In this document: positions 10,091 to 21,291 of the stretch, piece after piece | Numbering within the stretch: position 1 is the first letter of the stretch | How the letters are laid out: every line of letters begins with the position of its first letter | NCBI GenBank assembly: GCA_030295235.1 | Contig: AP026144.1 | Span: 310,001 to 374,000, forward strand | Length of the DNA stretch: 64,000 bases | Direction: 5' to 3' | Source: Fistulifera solaris | Taxonomy: Eukaryota; Bacillariophyta; Bacillariophyceae; Naviculales; Stauroneidaceae | The notes under the pieces: model-generated | Database searches by the model: none | Told to the model about the DNA's origin: nothing | What the model saw: only the letters and a program-made list of their open reading frames with translations | Made by a program: the position numbers and the translations under genes

Positions 10091-11872
10091 TCATGTCCAC
10101 ATCTTGATCACTCCATCCCAACCACACGTAAAAACTGTCGAGGGTTCACGTGGATGCCACGCACAGCAAATAGCAGGACCTCTGCTGTGCGCTTTGTATC
10201 GTTGCAAAATCCGGTGCTTTTTCCAGTCCCAAATGAACAAGCTCCCCGTTCCATCCCCACTCACGAGAAATTGTCCGTCGGTACTAAACGCCATTTCACA
10301 AGCATATCCGGATACTACATGACCCGAGAACTTCCGTTTCTTTTGCAATGAAAACCGATTACCCGCTTGAAAGACAGTGATCGTATTGTCTAGACTTTGA
10401 CCCACAAAGAATGGCTCAGTGGGGTGCAACACCAGACAGGGCATAGAATGCATGGTGGGATCCGAAATGTATTTGACCGGAACACCAATGTCCCATTCCC
10501 AAACCAAAATCTTTTTATCATCACTGCTCGTGACCATTTTGGTCGTTCCTTGATCTTCGACAAAGACGATAGCATTGACAGGAGCCAAGTGGTGGTTGTA
10601 TTCCTGTGTTATCTGGCCCGTTGTCACATCGTAGGTGACAATCTTGTTGTCACTGCAACCGACAACAAAAAAGTTATCATCGTGAGGATAAAACTGTACA
10701 ACGTACGGAACTTTCTTGTTGGTAAAGGTGTTAAGAACTTGACCACTTTCCGTGTCCCATAAACGCAAGTATCGATCAAAGGATGCCGAGACGAATTTAT
10801 TGCCATTGTGATTAAATTGAACATCCCGAACTCCCGCCGAATGGCCTTCATAAGTTCTCATCAATATTTTCTCGGTTACGGACCATACCATGCATTTTCC
10901 ATCCAGACCGGCCGAAAGAAGTAAATGTCCTGTTTTAGGGAACAAGCGTATACGGTGCACGCCCTTACTGTGTCCCATGAATCGATGCGAACATTTTTTC
11001 GGTACAAAACATCTTGGTGCATCGGACGTACTCTGTCCCGCCGGTGGAGCGATCCAAGATCGTCCCTTATAATCATATTCTTGAGCCGCATGGAACGTCG
11101 TACACGGATCGATGGGTGTTTCTTGAAATTTTTGCGGAGGCAACAAATGTGCCATTTTGCGTTCTACCAGCCGCTCGAATGCATTGGTATTGTCTTGTGC
11201 TTCTTCTTCTAAGCCGCGTTGTCGATTCCGTTCTTGAATATAAGCACGTTCCGCCAATTGTTGAGGCGCCAACGGTTCTCCCTTGGCCATATCCGACAGT
11301 TGATGCTCGGTCATCCATTCTTCTTCCACGCCCGGTGGTCCCCATACACCATATTCCGCTTCATCATCGGATCCTTGGACTAAAACATCATCTTGTTTGG
11401 CGGCAATTTTGGGCCGTTTCGTTGTTTGTTCTTGTTGCACCCATTGTTCGAGACGATGCGCATCGTATCCCAGTGTGGTGCGGACCATGACGTGCCCCTC
11501 CGGAGCGAGTGCCTGACCCGTTCGTGCAAATGTTGTGCGCTGTTGTTGAAAGGCAGTGTTATCAAATGCGACGGTCGTCTTGTCGTTGGCTTGTTGTTGT
11601 TGTTGTTGTTGTTTGTGAGAAGCAGTCGGATCGATCGGACCTTGTAGAGGTTGATACAGCACCGATTTCTGTGGATTGTCGTAAAGAATCAATTCACTTT
11701 TCTTTCGTTTGTTCGTAGTAGTGCTATCAGTGCGAAGATGAGGCACCGTGAGAGCCGTAGATTGTACAGAGGGAGCAGCATTCAAGTAACGACGATCGGG
11801 TCGTTGCAACGAAGGTCGATCGTTCGTTTCTGCGTCTTCTTCAACAGAAGAAGCATCGTCCAGTAGGTCCAT
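10091..11872 (-). CDS. CDC40: Splicing factor CDC40/PRP17, WD40 protein
   Basis: The intact 593-residue frame encodes the second-step pre-mRNA splicing factor PRP17. The N-terminal ~280 residues are polar with a Gln tract and include the family segment GVWGPPGVEEEW. The C-terminal ~300 residues form a seven-bladed WD40 propeller starting at CSHRFMGHSKGVHRIRLFPK, with repeats such as SAGLDGKCMVW, SASFDRYLRLWD and CGWDGVIKMW at the very end. It would act in the spliceosome in the nucleus. No intron is needed. The gene is convergent with RRP8, with about 70 bp between stops. Confidence 0.95.
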   Translation of the reverse strand: MDLLDDASSVEEDAETNDRPSLQRPDRRYLNAAPSVQSTALTVPHLRTDSTTTNKRKKSELILYDNPQKSVLYQPLQGPIDPTASHKQQQQQQQANDKTTVAFDNTAFQQQRTTFARTGQALAPEGHVMVRTTLGYDAHRLEQWVQQEQTTKRPKIAAKQDDVLVQGSDDEAEYGVWGPPGVEEEWMTEHQLSDMAKGEPLAPQQLAERAYIQERNRQRGLEEEAQDNTNAFERLVERKMAHLLPPQKFQETPIDPCTTFHAAQEYDYKGRSWIAPPAGQSTSDAPRCFVPKKCSHRFMGHSKGVHRIRLFPKTGHLLLSAGLDGKCMVWSVTEKILMRTYEGHSAGVRDVQFNHNGNKFVSASFDRYLRLWDTESGQVLNTFTNKKVPYVVQFYPHDDNFFVVGCSDNKIVTYDVTTGQITQEYNHHLAPVNAIVFVEDQGTTKMVTSSDDKKILVWEWDIGVPVKYISDPTMHSMPCLVLHPTEPFFVGQSLDNTITVFQAGNRFSLQKKRKFSGHVVSGYACEMAFSTDGQFLVSGDGTGSLFIWDWKKHRILQRYKAHSRGPAICCAWHPREPSTVFTCGWDGVIKMWT

Positions 11873-12565
11873 TGTGTCGTTTACAGTCCAATGTGAAAGA
11901 AAAAGATAAGCAACTGCAAGAGACTGCTGCAGTTAGTTCATAAAGAAACAATAAAGACGATTGATAAACAAATAAATAAAATGCAACGAAATTTGGCCAT
12001 TGTCGCGACGAAATCATCGTCGCCCTTATATTTTTCTCACACACGGACGACGACGTACGACAGCAGTGAGTCACGTACGTGTAACCTTCTTAGTAGTTCA
12101 CGTAAGAACAAAAGGGGTGCGTTGGACCCAAAGTTTCAATTATGAGCCTATCTTATTCCACAATATCATCTTCAACATTAGACTAAAGCTGGTCTGACGA
12201 AAAAATGAATTATCATTCATAGTTTTCAGAGACGGATTCGACCATTTCTCATCACCCACAACGATTGGGCTCGTGACTGCAATCCAGTCCTGGCAAAGTG
12301 GGGCCTACATTTTGGGTCTAGAGTCAACCTGGGGAAGGACATGCGGTCATTTGTGTCATGCGACGACACAGTCTAGAGTCATTCACGAATGAAGTGAAAA
12401 AATTCGAAATTCGAATGGACACAATGACGATGACGATGACCATCATTTCCTTTCAACACAAACAACAGAACGACCAACTGGTCTTGAACTTGAAAGCCAA
12501 GGAATAATTAGAAACGCATAATTATGGAATGAGAAGAACCTCTGATCCTTGTTCTTAAGTGAAAA
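11873..12565. other. Intergenic, divergent upstream regions
   Basis: About 690 bp between divergent genes. It contains a short GACGAT-type tandem near 12426-12440. No gene or RNA is recognised; both promoters are expected here. Confidence 0.4.
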
Positions 12566-13748
12566 ATGAAGATACAACGACGCAAACAGTTTTCGCCGTA
12601 CGTGATCCATTGTACAAGACAACAGAGGCGCATCTTTGGCTCTTTATTGACCATCCTGGCATTCGTCGCCTACACGACAACTATCTGGGCGCCCATGGTG
12701 GCACAAGATCATGCCTGGGTCGGACTTCGAACCATACAACGAAAAAATGGATCTCAAATTCGGCGCAGCCCTTTGTACGTTTTTCCAAGTTGTCCTCGTA
12801 CGCATTTGTTCTCTCAAATAATGTCCTCACATCTCATATTCTTACTTTTTCTTGTTTACAGAATACCGGCGGCCTCGCGAGTTCCGCCAAAAATCTCATT
12901 ATCGTGGCTGGTCATTCCGTTACCATATCGGGGCATTTGGAAGATGCGAATCAAGACGAGAATGACTGGTTTCTGCTGGATTATCAACGGCATCGAGGAT
13001 TGCCGGAAGCTATTGTGGGGCACATTCGAGCCGGTATCGCGGCGGCGCAAAAGGATCCGACCAGTTTGTTAGTATTCAGTGGCGGTGAAACACGGGCGGC
13101 GACGGGTCCCGAAACGGAAGGGGCAAGTTATTATCGGGTGACGGATGCCATGCAATTATGGCCATCGCAATCGACTGTGCGGGCGAGAACGATTACAGAA
13201 GATTTTGCGACAGATTCATTTGAAAATTTGTACGTGTCGTCTTCAATATATCGTTATTGGATGCTGTATGTGTGTCATACTCACCCACTTCTCTCTTTAG
13301 AATGTTCTCGATATGTCGCTTTCGAGAAGTCACAGGATCGTATCCGGACACTATTACCGTAGTATCTTTCTCATTCAAACAAACGCGATTCCAGACTATG
13401 CATGCGAAAGCATTGCGATGGCCACCGAATCGTTTTCAATACATTGGTGTCGATCCTTCAGCATCCACGGGGTTTGTATTGGAAGAAGCCATGAAAGGCG
13501 AGCTCGAAAACTCAGTCAAACCTTTCCAATCCGACCCGTACGGATGTCACTCCAAAATTTTGCAAGAGAAACGCAAGCAGCGAAACCCCTTTTCGCGCAC
13601 CCCGCCCTACACCTTGTCGTGTCCGGAGATGAGTGACTTGCTCCGATTCTGCGGGTCCGATTTGATACCTTTGGACAAAGTGCCGTGGGGCAAAGGAAAT
13701 AATGATTGTCAGCCTTGCATTTTGACGGCCGGTTTTGTTAAAATGTGA
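12566..13748 (+). CDS. DUF218 (YdcF-like) domain membrane protein
   Basis: Exons 12566-12774, 12862-13229 and 13301-13748 are bounded by GTACGT donors and TTTACAG/TTTAG acceptors. Exons 2 and 3 join in phase and contain the DUF218 core: LIIVAGHSVTISG, LLVFSGGETRAATGPETEGA and, across the splice, FENLMFSICRFREVTGSYPD. Eukaryotic members are poorly characterised. Exon 1 in the ATG-12566 frame gives a basic N-terminus and a transmembrane helix (FGSLLTILAFVAYTTTIWAP), but needs one extra base near 12772-12774 to join exon 2. The alternative frame from ATG 12559 joins without correction but has no membrane segment. I prefer the membrane form (about 341 residues) because one-base gaps are common here. 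Confidence 0.78.
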
Positions 13749-13886
13749 TTGTTAATGATAAAACTGACAAAGCAATTTCATAATGGACTAGGATTTCTCA
13801 ACTAGCCATTCTTTTTGTAGAACACAATCAGATTTTTAGCATAAGCACCCATACCCTTGATACGCATCACCAACTATCGTGTTGAG

Positions 13887-14521
13887 ACTAGTGAATGGAC
13901 TCGACTCGGTTCGGTTGGACCAACCGAGTATGAGTCGAGTATACCTGCCAACCGAGTAGAGTCGAGTATGTACTCGATTGAATGACGTCATAGATGCTAC
14001 TGTATACATAACAGTGAATGGGATCTTCGCACTTCGCCAGTTTTGGCGAAGAACCAAGAATTGGTTATGGCTGATGGCCGATGGCAAAGGCCGATCGTAT
14101 CAGAGTAAGAACAGAAGCAGCAATTGGTTACATATTCTCTTTTATCTGTTTATCTGTTCATTATTCATGTCTGAAGATAGCCCTGATATAGAAGTTATCC
14201 TTGGGGACAGGGACGAAGATGGGATGTCGACCACCCCGCCACAAAAGCGCCCAGCCTCTTCTCCTCCTGAAGCTGAACCAAACGCCATACACAATGAAGT
14301 GATTAATCTAATTTAATTGTTAAGCTATAGTTTATAGAGCGTACTTCATTGATTTAATTATTTCGTCGTTCCGTGATGCACATAGCACATAGCACGTTAG
14401 TACAATGGGCTACTATAGTACTCGGTTCAACCGAGTAGTAAAGTATTGGAACCGAACCGGGCTGAACCCGACTCGACTCGGTTGTACTCGGTTCGAAGTC
14501 GAACCGAGTCCCATCACTAGT
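13887..14521. mobile_element. Non-autonomous terminal-inverted-repeat DNA element (~635 bp)
   Basis: The element begins ACTAGTGA and ends TCACTAGT, exact inverted copies, and is flanked on both sides by TGAG (13883-13886 and 14522-14525), a likely target duplication. Subterminal regions on both ends are rich in ACTCGGTT/AACCGAGT units in both orientations. No transposase is recognised. An open frame at 13978-14316 encodes an acidic Ser/Pro-rich tail (EDSPDIEVILGDRDEDG), which could be a remnant of a transposase end or meaningless. The family is unassigned; a four- or five-base duplication is not diagnostic. Confidence 0.65.
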
Positions 14522-14763
14522 TGAGCCGTTCTCTGAGAGCAGGTTTTGTCTTTAAGTTATAGAGGTCTATAATCTCAAAATTTTATTTCCTCGCACCGTC
14601 GTCGGGTCCACACTTTTGTCGCGAACCTTTGAATCCCCCTAAGACCTAATCCTAATGCTATTTGCTGACCGTCGCCCCAATGCTTTTTACTCCGTACTTT
14701 AGATTCATCGGTCATGGGTCATGGCGCATGGCGCAATAAGTTACCACCGGTAGCGTACAGTAC

Positions 14764-14846
14764 CGGGAACGGCGTTAAAATTCTGCCTCGTCGTAGACGC
14801 TACGTAGAATCTTGTACTGGGAGGCAGAATTTTAACGTCCTTCCCC
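14764..14846. repeat. Dispersed hairpin repeat, copy B
   Basis: A full copy with the 16-base perfect arms and the loop seen in copies A and D. The flanks read TA-CCGGGAAC on the left and CCCCGG-TA on the right, so a TA target duplication and a longer terminal inverted repeat starting CCGGG are possible for this copy. Confidence 0.92.
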
Positions 14847-15910
14847 GGTACCTGGTAGGATCCTACAAATAATATACTTTGTAGTCATGAGTCGTGGTCG
14901 TGGGACGACGGGACGACTGCCCTTTCGGTGTTGCTGTCGTGTCTTGATTGTGACCACTAATTTCTGTACTCGCAAAGATCGCAATGTTAATTATTAATTA
15001 GTACCCTTTAACCAATAAAGAAAAGATTACAGCACGGTTAGCGTTCGGCGAGTTCGGCGTTGAATGAGAAAACTGTGGAAATGTAGCAGTAAAAAGTTAG
15101 AGCTAACGATTAGTGGTTAGAAACAATGGAACATTTAGTATTACATCATTGACAGATCCCTTATACCTCTACCATACTACACTGAATTCTCTAGTCAAAA
15201 TATTATCGTTCTGAAACACTGACATCATTTCCACTTTTACTTTCAGACTGGAGCAGCGAACAGGATTCTACGTGGCTTCGTTGCTTCTATTTGTGTTCTA
15301 CACTAAGTTTCGTATGCGGCGTCTTCATTTACTACAAAAAATGTTGCCGTGTCGAATTCATTCTGCACTGACGTGGTCCTCCACGTAAGCACAAAATCGA
15401 GAAAATTAGCTACGTTCGCAAGACTTCCGGAATCGGAGTCCCAGATTCAGTTCTGAATGGCAATCGCACTATCCAGGTTTTCTACTGTTTCCTAGTGGGA
15501 TTTGTCCTATGTCTACTTTTCATTCCTAGCAAATAGCCCTTAATATCGCTTTGAATGTAGTCTTTCAACCGCCCCTCGTATAGCCCCACTTGTAGCCGCC
15601 GATGTCGCCGTCTTCCATCTTCATTCATTATTTATGCTACAGAAACGTAGATTTCAACGTAGTGGAAGTACCGGAAAACGAGTTGTCTGCTTTGTTGCTG
15701 CAGTCGAAGACAAAGGTCAGTTGCTTTTACTGCTCGCAGTTTTTTCGTGCTCAACCTGGATGGAAGCGTTGTTTGCGAGATTGGATTAGGTTGTATAAAG
15801 GGGCGTTGACTTCATTTACTCTGCCCATACTCCTTCCAGTTTCTCTACATTTAATTAGATCCGCCCCACCGATTGGACTGCTTTGTGTTGCTCGAGGTAT
15901 CGCGCTCACA
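14847..15910. other. Gene-poor stretch, possible untranslated leader
   Basis: About 1.06 kb without a supported gene. An open frame from 15602 overlaps the start of the next gene in another arrangement and might be an upstream exon (GTCAGT donor near 15717), but I have no domain evidence for it. Confidence 0.35.
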
Positions 15911-16719
15911 ATGACCGAAATTAGTCTCAACTCAAGATCGACCGAGTCCGCCCCGATATCGCCTACCGCCAGCGGACAAAGCGATATTCCCTTTTGAATC
16001 TCAAGAAGCGATCGAATAAGAACGATTCGAAACGTGTTGTCCTTGCCTCGGTAAACTCTGCTTTCTTAGACGGCTTGTTTGCGGATGTCGCCCAGGCACA
16101 AGGAGATTCATTTTCGGATGAATCCAACAGTTTTTGCTTCGACGAATGCGATACGCGCAGTGACCCCTCAAAGTCTTTTAAGAAAACACGTCTCTCTAAA
16201 ACAAAGTCTATGACGCGTTGCGGGAAGTCATATTTACAGCTAAATATGCCAGAGGCATCGACTGTTTCGAGCGAGTTCGATTCGATGTTCTCTTCCACTG
16301 TTTCTCCCTACGCAGCACAACGAAGCGACTCTCTTGAGTTTCAGCTCAGTTGTGTTTCTGAATCTTCTTGTGATAACGTCGCTGCTCGCAACACGGCAAT
16401 CTCTACAACTGCTAAGCTTGCATTTCCGAGGCTTCTTTCGGTATCTACGTGTGCTAACTCCTCTAGCACTCTGCTACCTCGAAAGGTATCCGATCTACAA
16501 TCACTTGTCACTGAAGACTCGTCCCCCAAAGAGAGCTACGGATGGTTTGTTGAAATGGACGATGACCACTACAATAACTCATCGGACCTTTACAAGGCCT
16601 CTACAGGCACTCTTGCATTTTCTGCACCTACCGCGCCCAAAGCTGCTAACTTCGATGCCGAAGTCGAATGGGCAAAGGCCGCCGATACGGTTGATGATGT
16701 CCTCGGGGACTTCTTCTAA
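15911..16719 (+). CDS. Unknown Ser-rich protein with acidic WAKAADTVDDVL tail
   Basis: The frame from ATG 15911 reads MTEISLNSRSTESAPISPTA and stops at a TGA in the T run 15992-15995. Adding one T continues it as LNLKKRSNKNDSKRVVLASV to the stop at 16719, about 269 residues. The main part is Ser-rich with predicted phosphorylation-type motifs. It ends with an aromatic/acidic segment (SYGWFVEMDDD), FSAPTAPKAANFDAEVEW and AKAADTVDDVLGDFF. I do not recognise a characterised family. An intron model (donor near 15716, acceptor at 15924) would also keep the second part open. No signal peptide or membrane helix is evident in the main exon. Confidence 0.62.
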
Positions 16720-18602
16720 AAAGTTTCCACACTTTCACGTCTCCCATCTATCTACGCGCTACGCTACATACATTTATCTATCCTTCCTACTACCATCCAT
16801 CTCACACCACCTGTGATCAAACCTTTTCATTGAATACATTCTTTGGATTTTAAGATATCAGACATATGTTTTGTTCTGAAATCAACGCCGACAGATTGCA
16901 CCCAAGACTTTAGCTCTTAGGATAATTTAGCACTCAGTCTTTTCACACACTAATGTCTTTCGCTAGAGTGCCGATGTCGTCAGCCATTTTTCATCACAGA
17001 TTGCATGTAAAAATGAATGGAGAAGCTCATATAAGTCTACCTGGTATGGAGAATCGATGAAAAGAACAAGCCACAGCTAGATCTTAAAAAAATTGGTTTC
17101 GTTTCGAGTTTCGAGAGATCCTAGCCCACGGTCACGGAGTATCTTTGCGTGCGAAATCGAGAACGCTAAAGAAGTCAATTCTCGAAAGGTCGCTGACGTA
17201 CACCGTACATCCGCTATCCGTACATTTCGCCTTTCTGCCGCGTTGTACTTTACTGAGTCAAAACGTGAAACCGCAACGGTACACACACCACGAAATCCGT
17301 TCGCTTGGACAACAGAAACTCGTGGCTGACGTACGTGATCTCCTTAACCCCCACCCTGGTGAAGTAAAACGAAAATTCTTCCGCCAAACAGATTGTTTTC
17401 TTTTGGTGATCGCAGAAGATTGTTTTATTGTTTAACGCCTCTGTTATTTGTGTATTGTTATCTTTGTGGCGAATTTTCGCAGAAAGCGATGAACGATGAA
17501 CTATGAACGACACTGCAATTATACATGATGATGTTCTTGACTAGCAATTCTTGACCGACGACGACGATGCTCAGTCAAATAATTCTTTTTCATCTCTTCT
17601 GGTATTCTCTCCTTGCAAATCTTTTCCTCTTTAGAAGAATTGCTAATTGATGGCTGGTTATCGTTCTAGATTATGGCGCATGAGGTCATGTGAATTGATT
17701 TGTGGACAGGATATAACAAGTCTGTCTCGAATCAAACAGCGTATTGATGATTTGAAGATTCAACGACGGAGGCATCGAAAACCAATGAATCTCATTCAAC
17801 CAGACGAAGCTTAACTAAACCGATGTGAGCTTCCAAAATAGAAGCACCACGTCGGTTACTGCATTTTACCATCCCGTGCCCACATCGATGGGTGGTTAAT
17901 CATAGCTTCTGAGGTCATGGAGCGCTGCTACCGACATCATACGGAAAATCTATACGACGAGTCGTCGACTATGGAAAGAAAAACCGTGGAAGTTGCCGAC
18001 AGACGAGAGCTCTTTGACTAAGGTCTGGCAATAGAATGGATCGAAACCGAACTCTTGTGCGACTATTTGGTGCACATGTCGCACATTCCTGCTCGTCCTC
18101 TTGAAAAGAAATCAAAAAAAAGACGTTTATCGATCGAATAGGCTTCACCGGAAAAGTCTTTGTGCCATAAAAATGAACTCTTCGCATTCATGATGGACGA
18201 CGAGAATTCGTCTGTGAACAAAAAAGTGGATCATTTATTTTTGTTGTGATGGCAATCGGCTTTCTTGGAATTTTCCTACGGGTTTCTTTTACGTGGCATT
18301 TGTACTAGGGAATAAGAACCCTTGAAGTTCACCTGCCAAGTAAAGATCGAAAAGTCGCGCCTTGTTTGGTTCTAAGCGCTCCATACATCATTACCGGTAC
18401 GACGCTATACCGTGTCTCGCTACAATGTGCACCACGACTTTCTGACTTCGTCATCTTCCTTTTGCGGTGATGCTACTGCAACCACGTTTTTGTTTCGTTT
18501 TCTTGTTCTCCTGTTCTGCAAACATGCCATACATTCGAAACGAACGAATTAGAGTCAGATTCCTTCGCTTGCCATATTTATTAACGCCTTATAAAAGACA
18601 AT
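16720..18602. other. Largest gene-poor stretch in the left half
   Basis: About 1.9 kb in which the only coding candidate is the 54-residue frame at 17650-17814, listed separately. Other open frames (17077-17513) overlap each other on both strands and show no domain. No tRNA, repeat or transposon protein was recognised. Confidence 0.4.
17650..17814 (+). CDS. Candidate small protein (54 residues), unsupported
   Basis: The frame runs from MAGYRSRLWRMRSCE to a basic helical part SRIKQRIDDLKIQRRRHRK and ends NLIQPDEA. It is preceded by a pyrimidine-rich TTTTCCTCTTTAG sequence that could be a splice acceptor, so it might instead be a last exon. The composition (Arg/Lys-rich amphipathic helix) is more protein-like than neighbouring frames, but no family is known to me. 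Confidence 0.25.
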   Translation: MAGYRSRLWRMRSCELICGQDITSLSRIKQRIDDLKIQRRRHRKPMNLIQPDEA

Positions 18603-19190
18603 ATGATGCGGTCGATTCGCTTTGCCGCCGTCCTCATTTTGGGGACACTTACCCTTTCTTGCTCATTCGGTGTTTCGCCGAACGTGCTGACACGAGTACG
18701 CCGATCCATTTCGGCCAGATCCGCCGTTTCGACACCAGATACTGCTCGACGCGATCAGTCAGAGTCAAACGAAAACACCACCAATTCATGGATCCCCACT
18801 AAGGAAGGAAACTTTCTTCCCAATTTCGAACGAAATCGAATCATCCGAGTGAATACTTTGGAAGAATACAGGCGCCACGTCGGCGAAGAACAACATCGCA
18901 TGGTCTGTGTTCGCTTCTTCTCGCAAACTTGTCGGGCCTGTAAGGCAGCCGAGCCCATGTTCCGACGTATGACACTGGAATATCCCTCGATCAAGTTTGT
19001 CGAAGTTCCCTTGCTGGAACACAACATGTACATGCTGAAAGGATTGGGCGTCCCGTCGTTCCCTTATGTGCATTTGTATTATCCGGGTGCTGGATTAGTC
19101 GAGGAGAGTCGTATCAATCGCAAAGTGTTTGCGGATTTCCAAGCTGTCTTGCAACAGTATGTGGACGGATACTGTCGCGTAGAACTCTAG
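18603..19190 (+). CDS. Plastid-targeted thioredoxin-like protein, CRAC active site
   Basis: This intact 195-residue protein begins with a signal peptide (MMRSIRFAAVLILGTLTLSC) followed by SFGVSP, so Phe follows the probable cleavage site, as in diatom plastid preproteins. The mature part is a thioredoxin fold with VCVRFFSQTCRACKAAEPMF (catalytic-type cysteines C110 and C113) and the cis-proline loop GVPSFPYVHLYYPG (Pro151). The CRAC motif differs from the WCGPC of classical thioredoxins and resembles atypical thioredoxin-like proteins of plants (for example the ACHT/WCRKC groups), so the target is unknown. A disulfide reductase or redox sensor in the stroma is the likely role. Confidence 0.82.
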   Translation: MMRSIRFAAVLILGTLTLSCSFGVSPNVLTRVRRSISARSAVSTPDTARRDQSESNENTTNSWIPTKEGNFLPNFERNRIIRVNTLEEYRRHVGEEQHRMVCVRFFSQTCRACKAAEPMFRRMTLEYPSIKFVEVPLLEHNMYMLKGLGVPSFPYVHLYYPGAGLVEESRINRKVFADFQAVLQQYVDGYCRVEL

Positions 19191-19280
19191 TTGAGGCGCC
19201 TTTCCTTCACTTTGCATCATGTACATAATTGTAAAATAGAAATCAAAAATTTCATACGGGGCTTTACTGTTACATTGTTT

Positions 19281-20620
19281 TCACTCAACCCGAGCTTTCT
19301 TATTGGCTGACTCGGTAACCTCCGCTGGTAGATCGAGTGGAGGGACAGTACGGACCGCTTCGGGTAGATGAAACGACACGCAAAGCATATTTTTCGTCGG
19401 CGAGACATCCCGTACAATGTGTATATCGGCTTCTTGTATAGTACAACGCAGTGCTTCCTCACAACGCAAAATGGCTTCTTGGTGGTCGTCGGATTCCGAA
19501 GATTTGGGACAAAAGCAATGAACGTGCACAACAGGGCATTTGGAAAGTTTCCATCCACGGAATGCATCGAGAAATTCGGGTGCCGAGGCGGGTAGATTCA
19601 TAATGACATGATCCACTTGTTCGATTTGATTTTGAATTTCCTGTACCAACAAACGGGCGTCTGTATTGTAGCAAACTAGATTCTCACACTTGTTGTCCGA
19701 AGCATTGATTTGTAAATACCGAAAGGATTCTGGATTTAGATCATTGGCAAAGACGCGAATGCTGACATGAGACGGAGCTTTGGATTTGTTGCCTTGATGT
19801 GAACGAGCTGTCAAAGGAACCGCAAAGGGCCTACTCCGGCCATGAGATCCAGTACGGTGGTTGTCTCACGCTGGGACTCCTTGGCTTCTTTCCGAATGAC
19901 ATTCACGAGTCGTCGATGCTCTCCTCCGAGTCGGCTGTTCCAATACACAGTTTGAAAATCCAATTGAAACGTGCAATTTTCTTCCTTCACGGTGACTTCG
20001 GACCATCCCTTTGCACTACTTCCCGCAATGACTTCCATTCCGAACGTCCGATATTCCGTTTCAATGGTACCGACTTTGTTCACGACTGTTTTGATTCTAG
20101 GATGATGCTTGTCGAGTAGTACTTTTCCAATCCAGTATTTGTACGGCAAGAGTTCCTCGCGTAAATTGATGTGAATGAGCGACCCGACTGTTTCAAATGC
20201 GGAAGGGATTTCTTTGGTGTCCGGGGGAAGAATTTTTCGCAGCAACTCATCGGCATCTAGATCGTCGTACGTGATTCGCACGGTTCGGACTAGTTGGCGT
20301 GCATCATTATTCGTATCGGCTAGAAAGGATTGGACCACTTCATGTTCGAAAACATTCTTGTTAGAATTCTTTTGAAGAAGGAGGATCCGACGCCTCGAGT
20401 CTTCCGGATCTTCCAAGACGGTCTTCATTTTGGGCCGGTAAAACAGTACAGAGCTCAGCAGACGTCTCGCTTCGGCTGTCTTTTTGGCCGGAATCGAGAG
20501 AGCGGGAAAATCGGATGTTTCTTCAAGCGTTTTTACAGAGGGAAAGGCATCCAGTGGATAACATGATTGTTGATCGCTTTCTTGTTTGTCATGGCTCTCA
20601 GATATCGATTTTTCGTACAT
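19281..20620 (-). CDS. TRM5: tRNA (guanine37-N1)-methyltransferase TRM5
   Basis: TRM5 forms m1G37 in tRNAs reading CNN codons. The minus-strand frame from 20620 has the D1/D2 features, including VGSLIHINLREELLPYKYWI and the segment TIETEYRTFGMEVIAG, and reaches the SAM motif VLDLMAGVGP. There it breaks: one T is missing from the run at 19824-19826. With it restored, the motif continues as GPFAVPLTARS, then VFANDLNPESFRYLQ and the NLPASAPEFLDAFRG motif, the TRM5-type NxPP equivalent with Ala for the second Pro. The end is at 19281. Total length with the correction is 446 residues. The protein acts in cytosol/nucleus or mitochondria; I see no clear presequence. Confidence 0.92.
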
Positions 20621-20897
20621 TTTGTTTTGATATACGAGTGAACAGAATACGAGCTATTAAGTTATTTCTCACTGCTTTGTTTAAAAAAAGTAATGGTCAA
20701 AGTAAAGTATCTTGGTAATGATAAACGAAAAGGTTGAAAATAAATAATGAACGATCGGCGGATCGCGAAGGAGGAGAAACGTGTAACCGTGCAATCGTAT
20801 CCGGTACTCGGGTGACGGACAGAGTGACGAAGGTGCCGAGTCCGAGTGCCTACAAATTTAGGGTTACTTTGTAGGTTGGCTTACTTCTTGCACTTAC
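20621..20897. other. Intergenic upstream of TRM5
   Basis: No feature other than the likely TRM5 promoter. A run of GGTGAC/GGGTGAC words appears around 20810-20830 without an obvious repeat unit. Confidence 0.35.
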
Positions 20898-20967
20898 GGA
20901 AGGACGTTAAAATTCTGCCTCCCAGTACAAGATTCTACGTAGCGTCTACGACGAGGCAGAATTTTCC
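20898..20967. repeat. Dispersed hairpin repeat, copy C (inverted, one end lost)
   Basis: This copy is in the opposite orientation to A, B and D: it starts GGAAGGACGTTAAAATTCTG and runs through the reverse complement of the loop. Its right arm matches only to GAGGCAGAATTTT and then diverges (CCCAGAAC), so the outer right end has been lost or replaced. Confidence 0.88.
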
Positions 20968-21291
20968 CAGAACTTCGACTGTAGAGGATTTCGGGTGACC
21001 AAGTAAAAGTAGCCGTTGCTTAGATTCCAACTAAACCAAAAACGAGATTCGTGGTTACCCCTTATAAGGACGTGTAGATACTTCATATAATGTGTTTAAA
21101 GAAATATTGACGTTGTGTTCTCGATATCATCGTTGCAAAAGCGCATGCCGCATTTGAAGGCATGTTTGAGCCGGGAAATAGAAGCACCATTACAAGGGTG
21201 TACCAGGTATTTTGAATACTTTTCTCTATTGTCACAAACCTTTGTTTACAAACAAATACCCTCAAGAAGTATTCATAGCGAGCAAAGAAGA

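Noticed and set aside
13257-13300. Start codon at 13257 for a separate gene
   Set aside because: It lies in the second intron of the DUF218 gene; exon 3 begins at 13301 in phase with exon 2.
21115-21291. Upstream in-frame ATG extending the first secreted paralogue
   Set aside because: It would place the signal peptide internally; the ATG at 21292 gives a proper N-terminal signal peptide.
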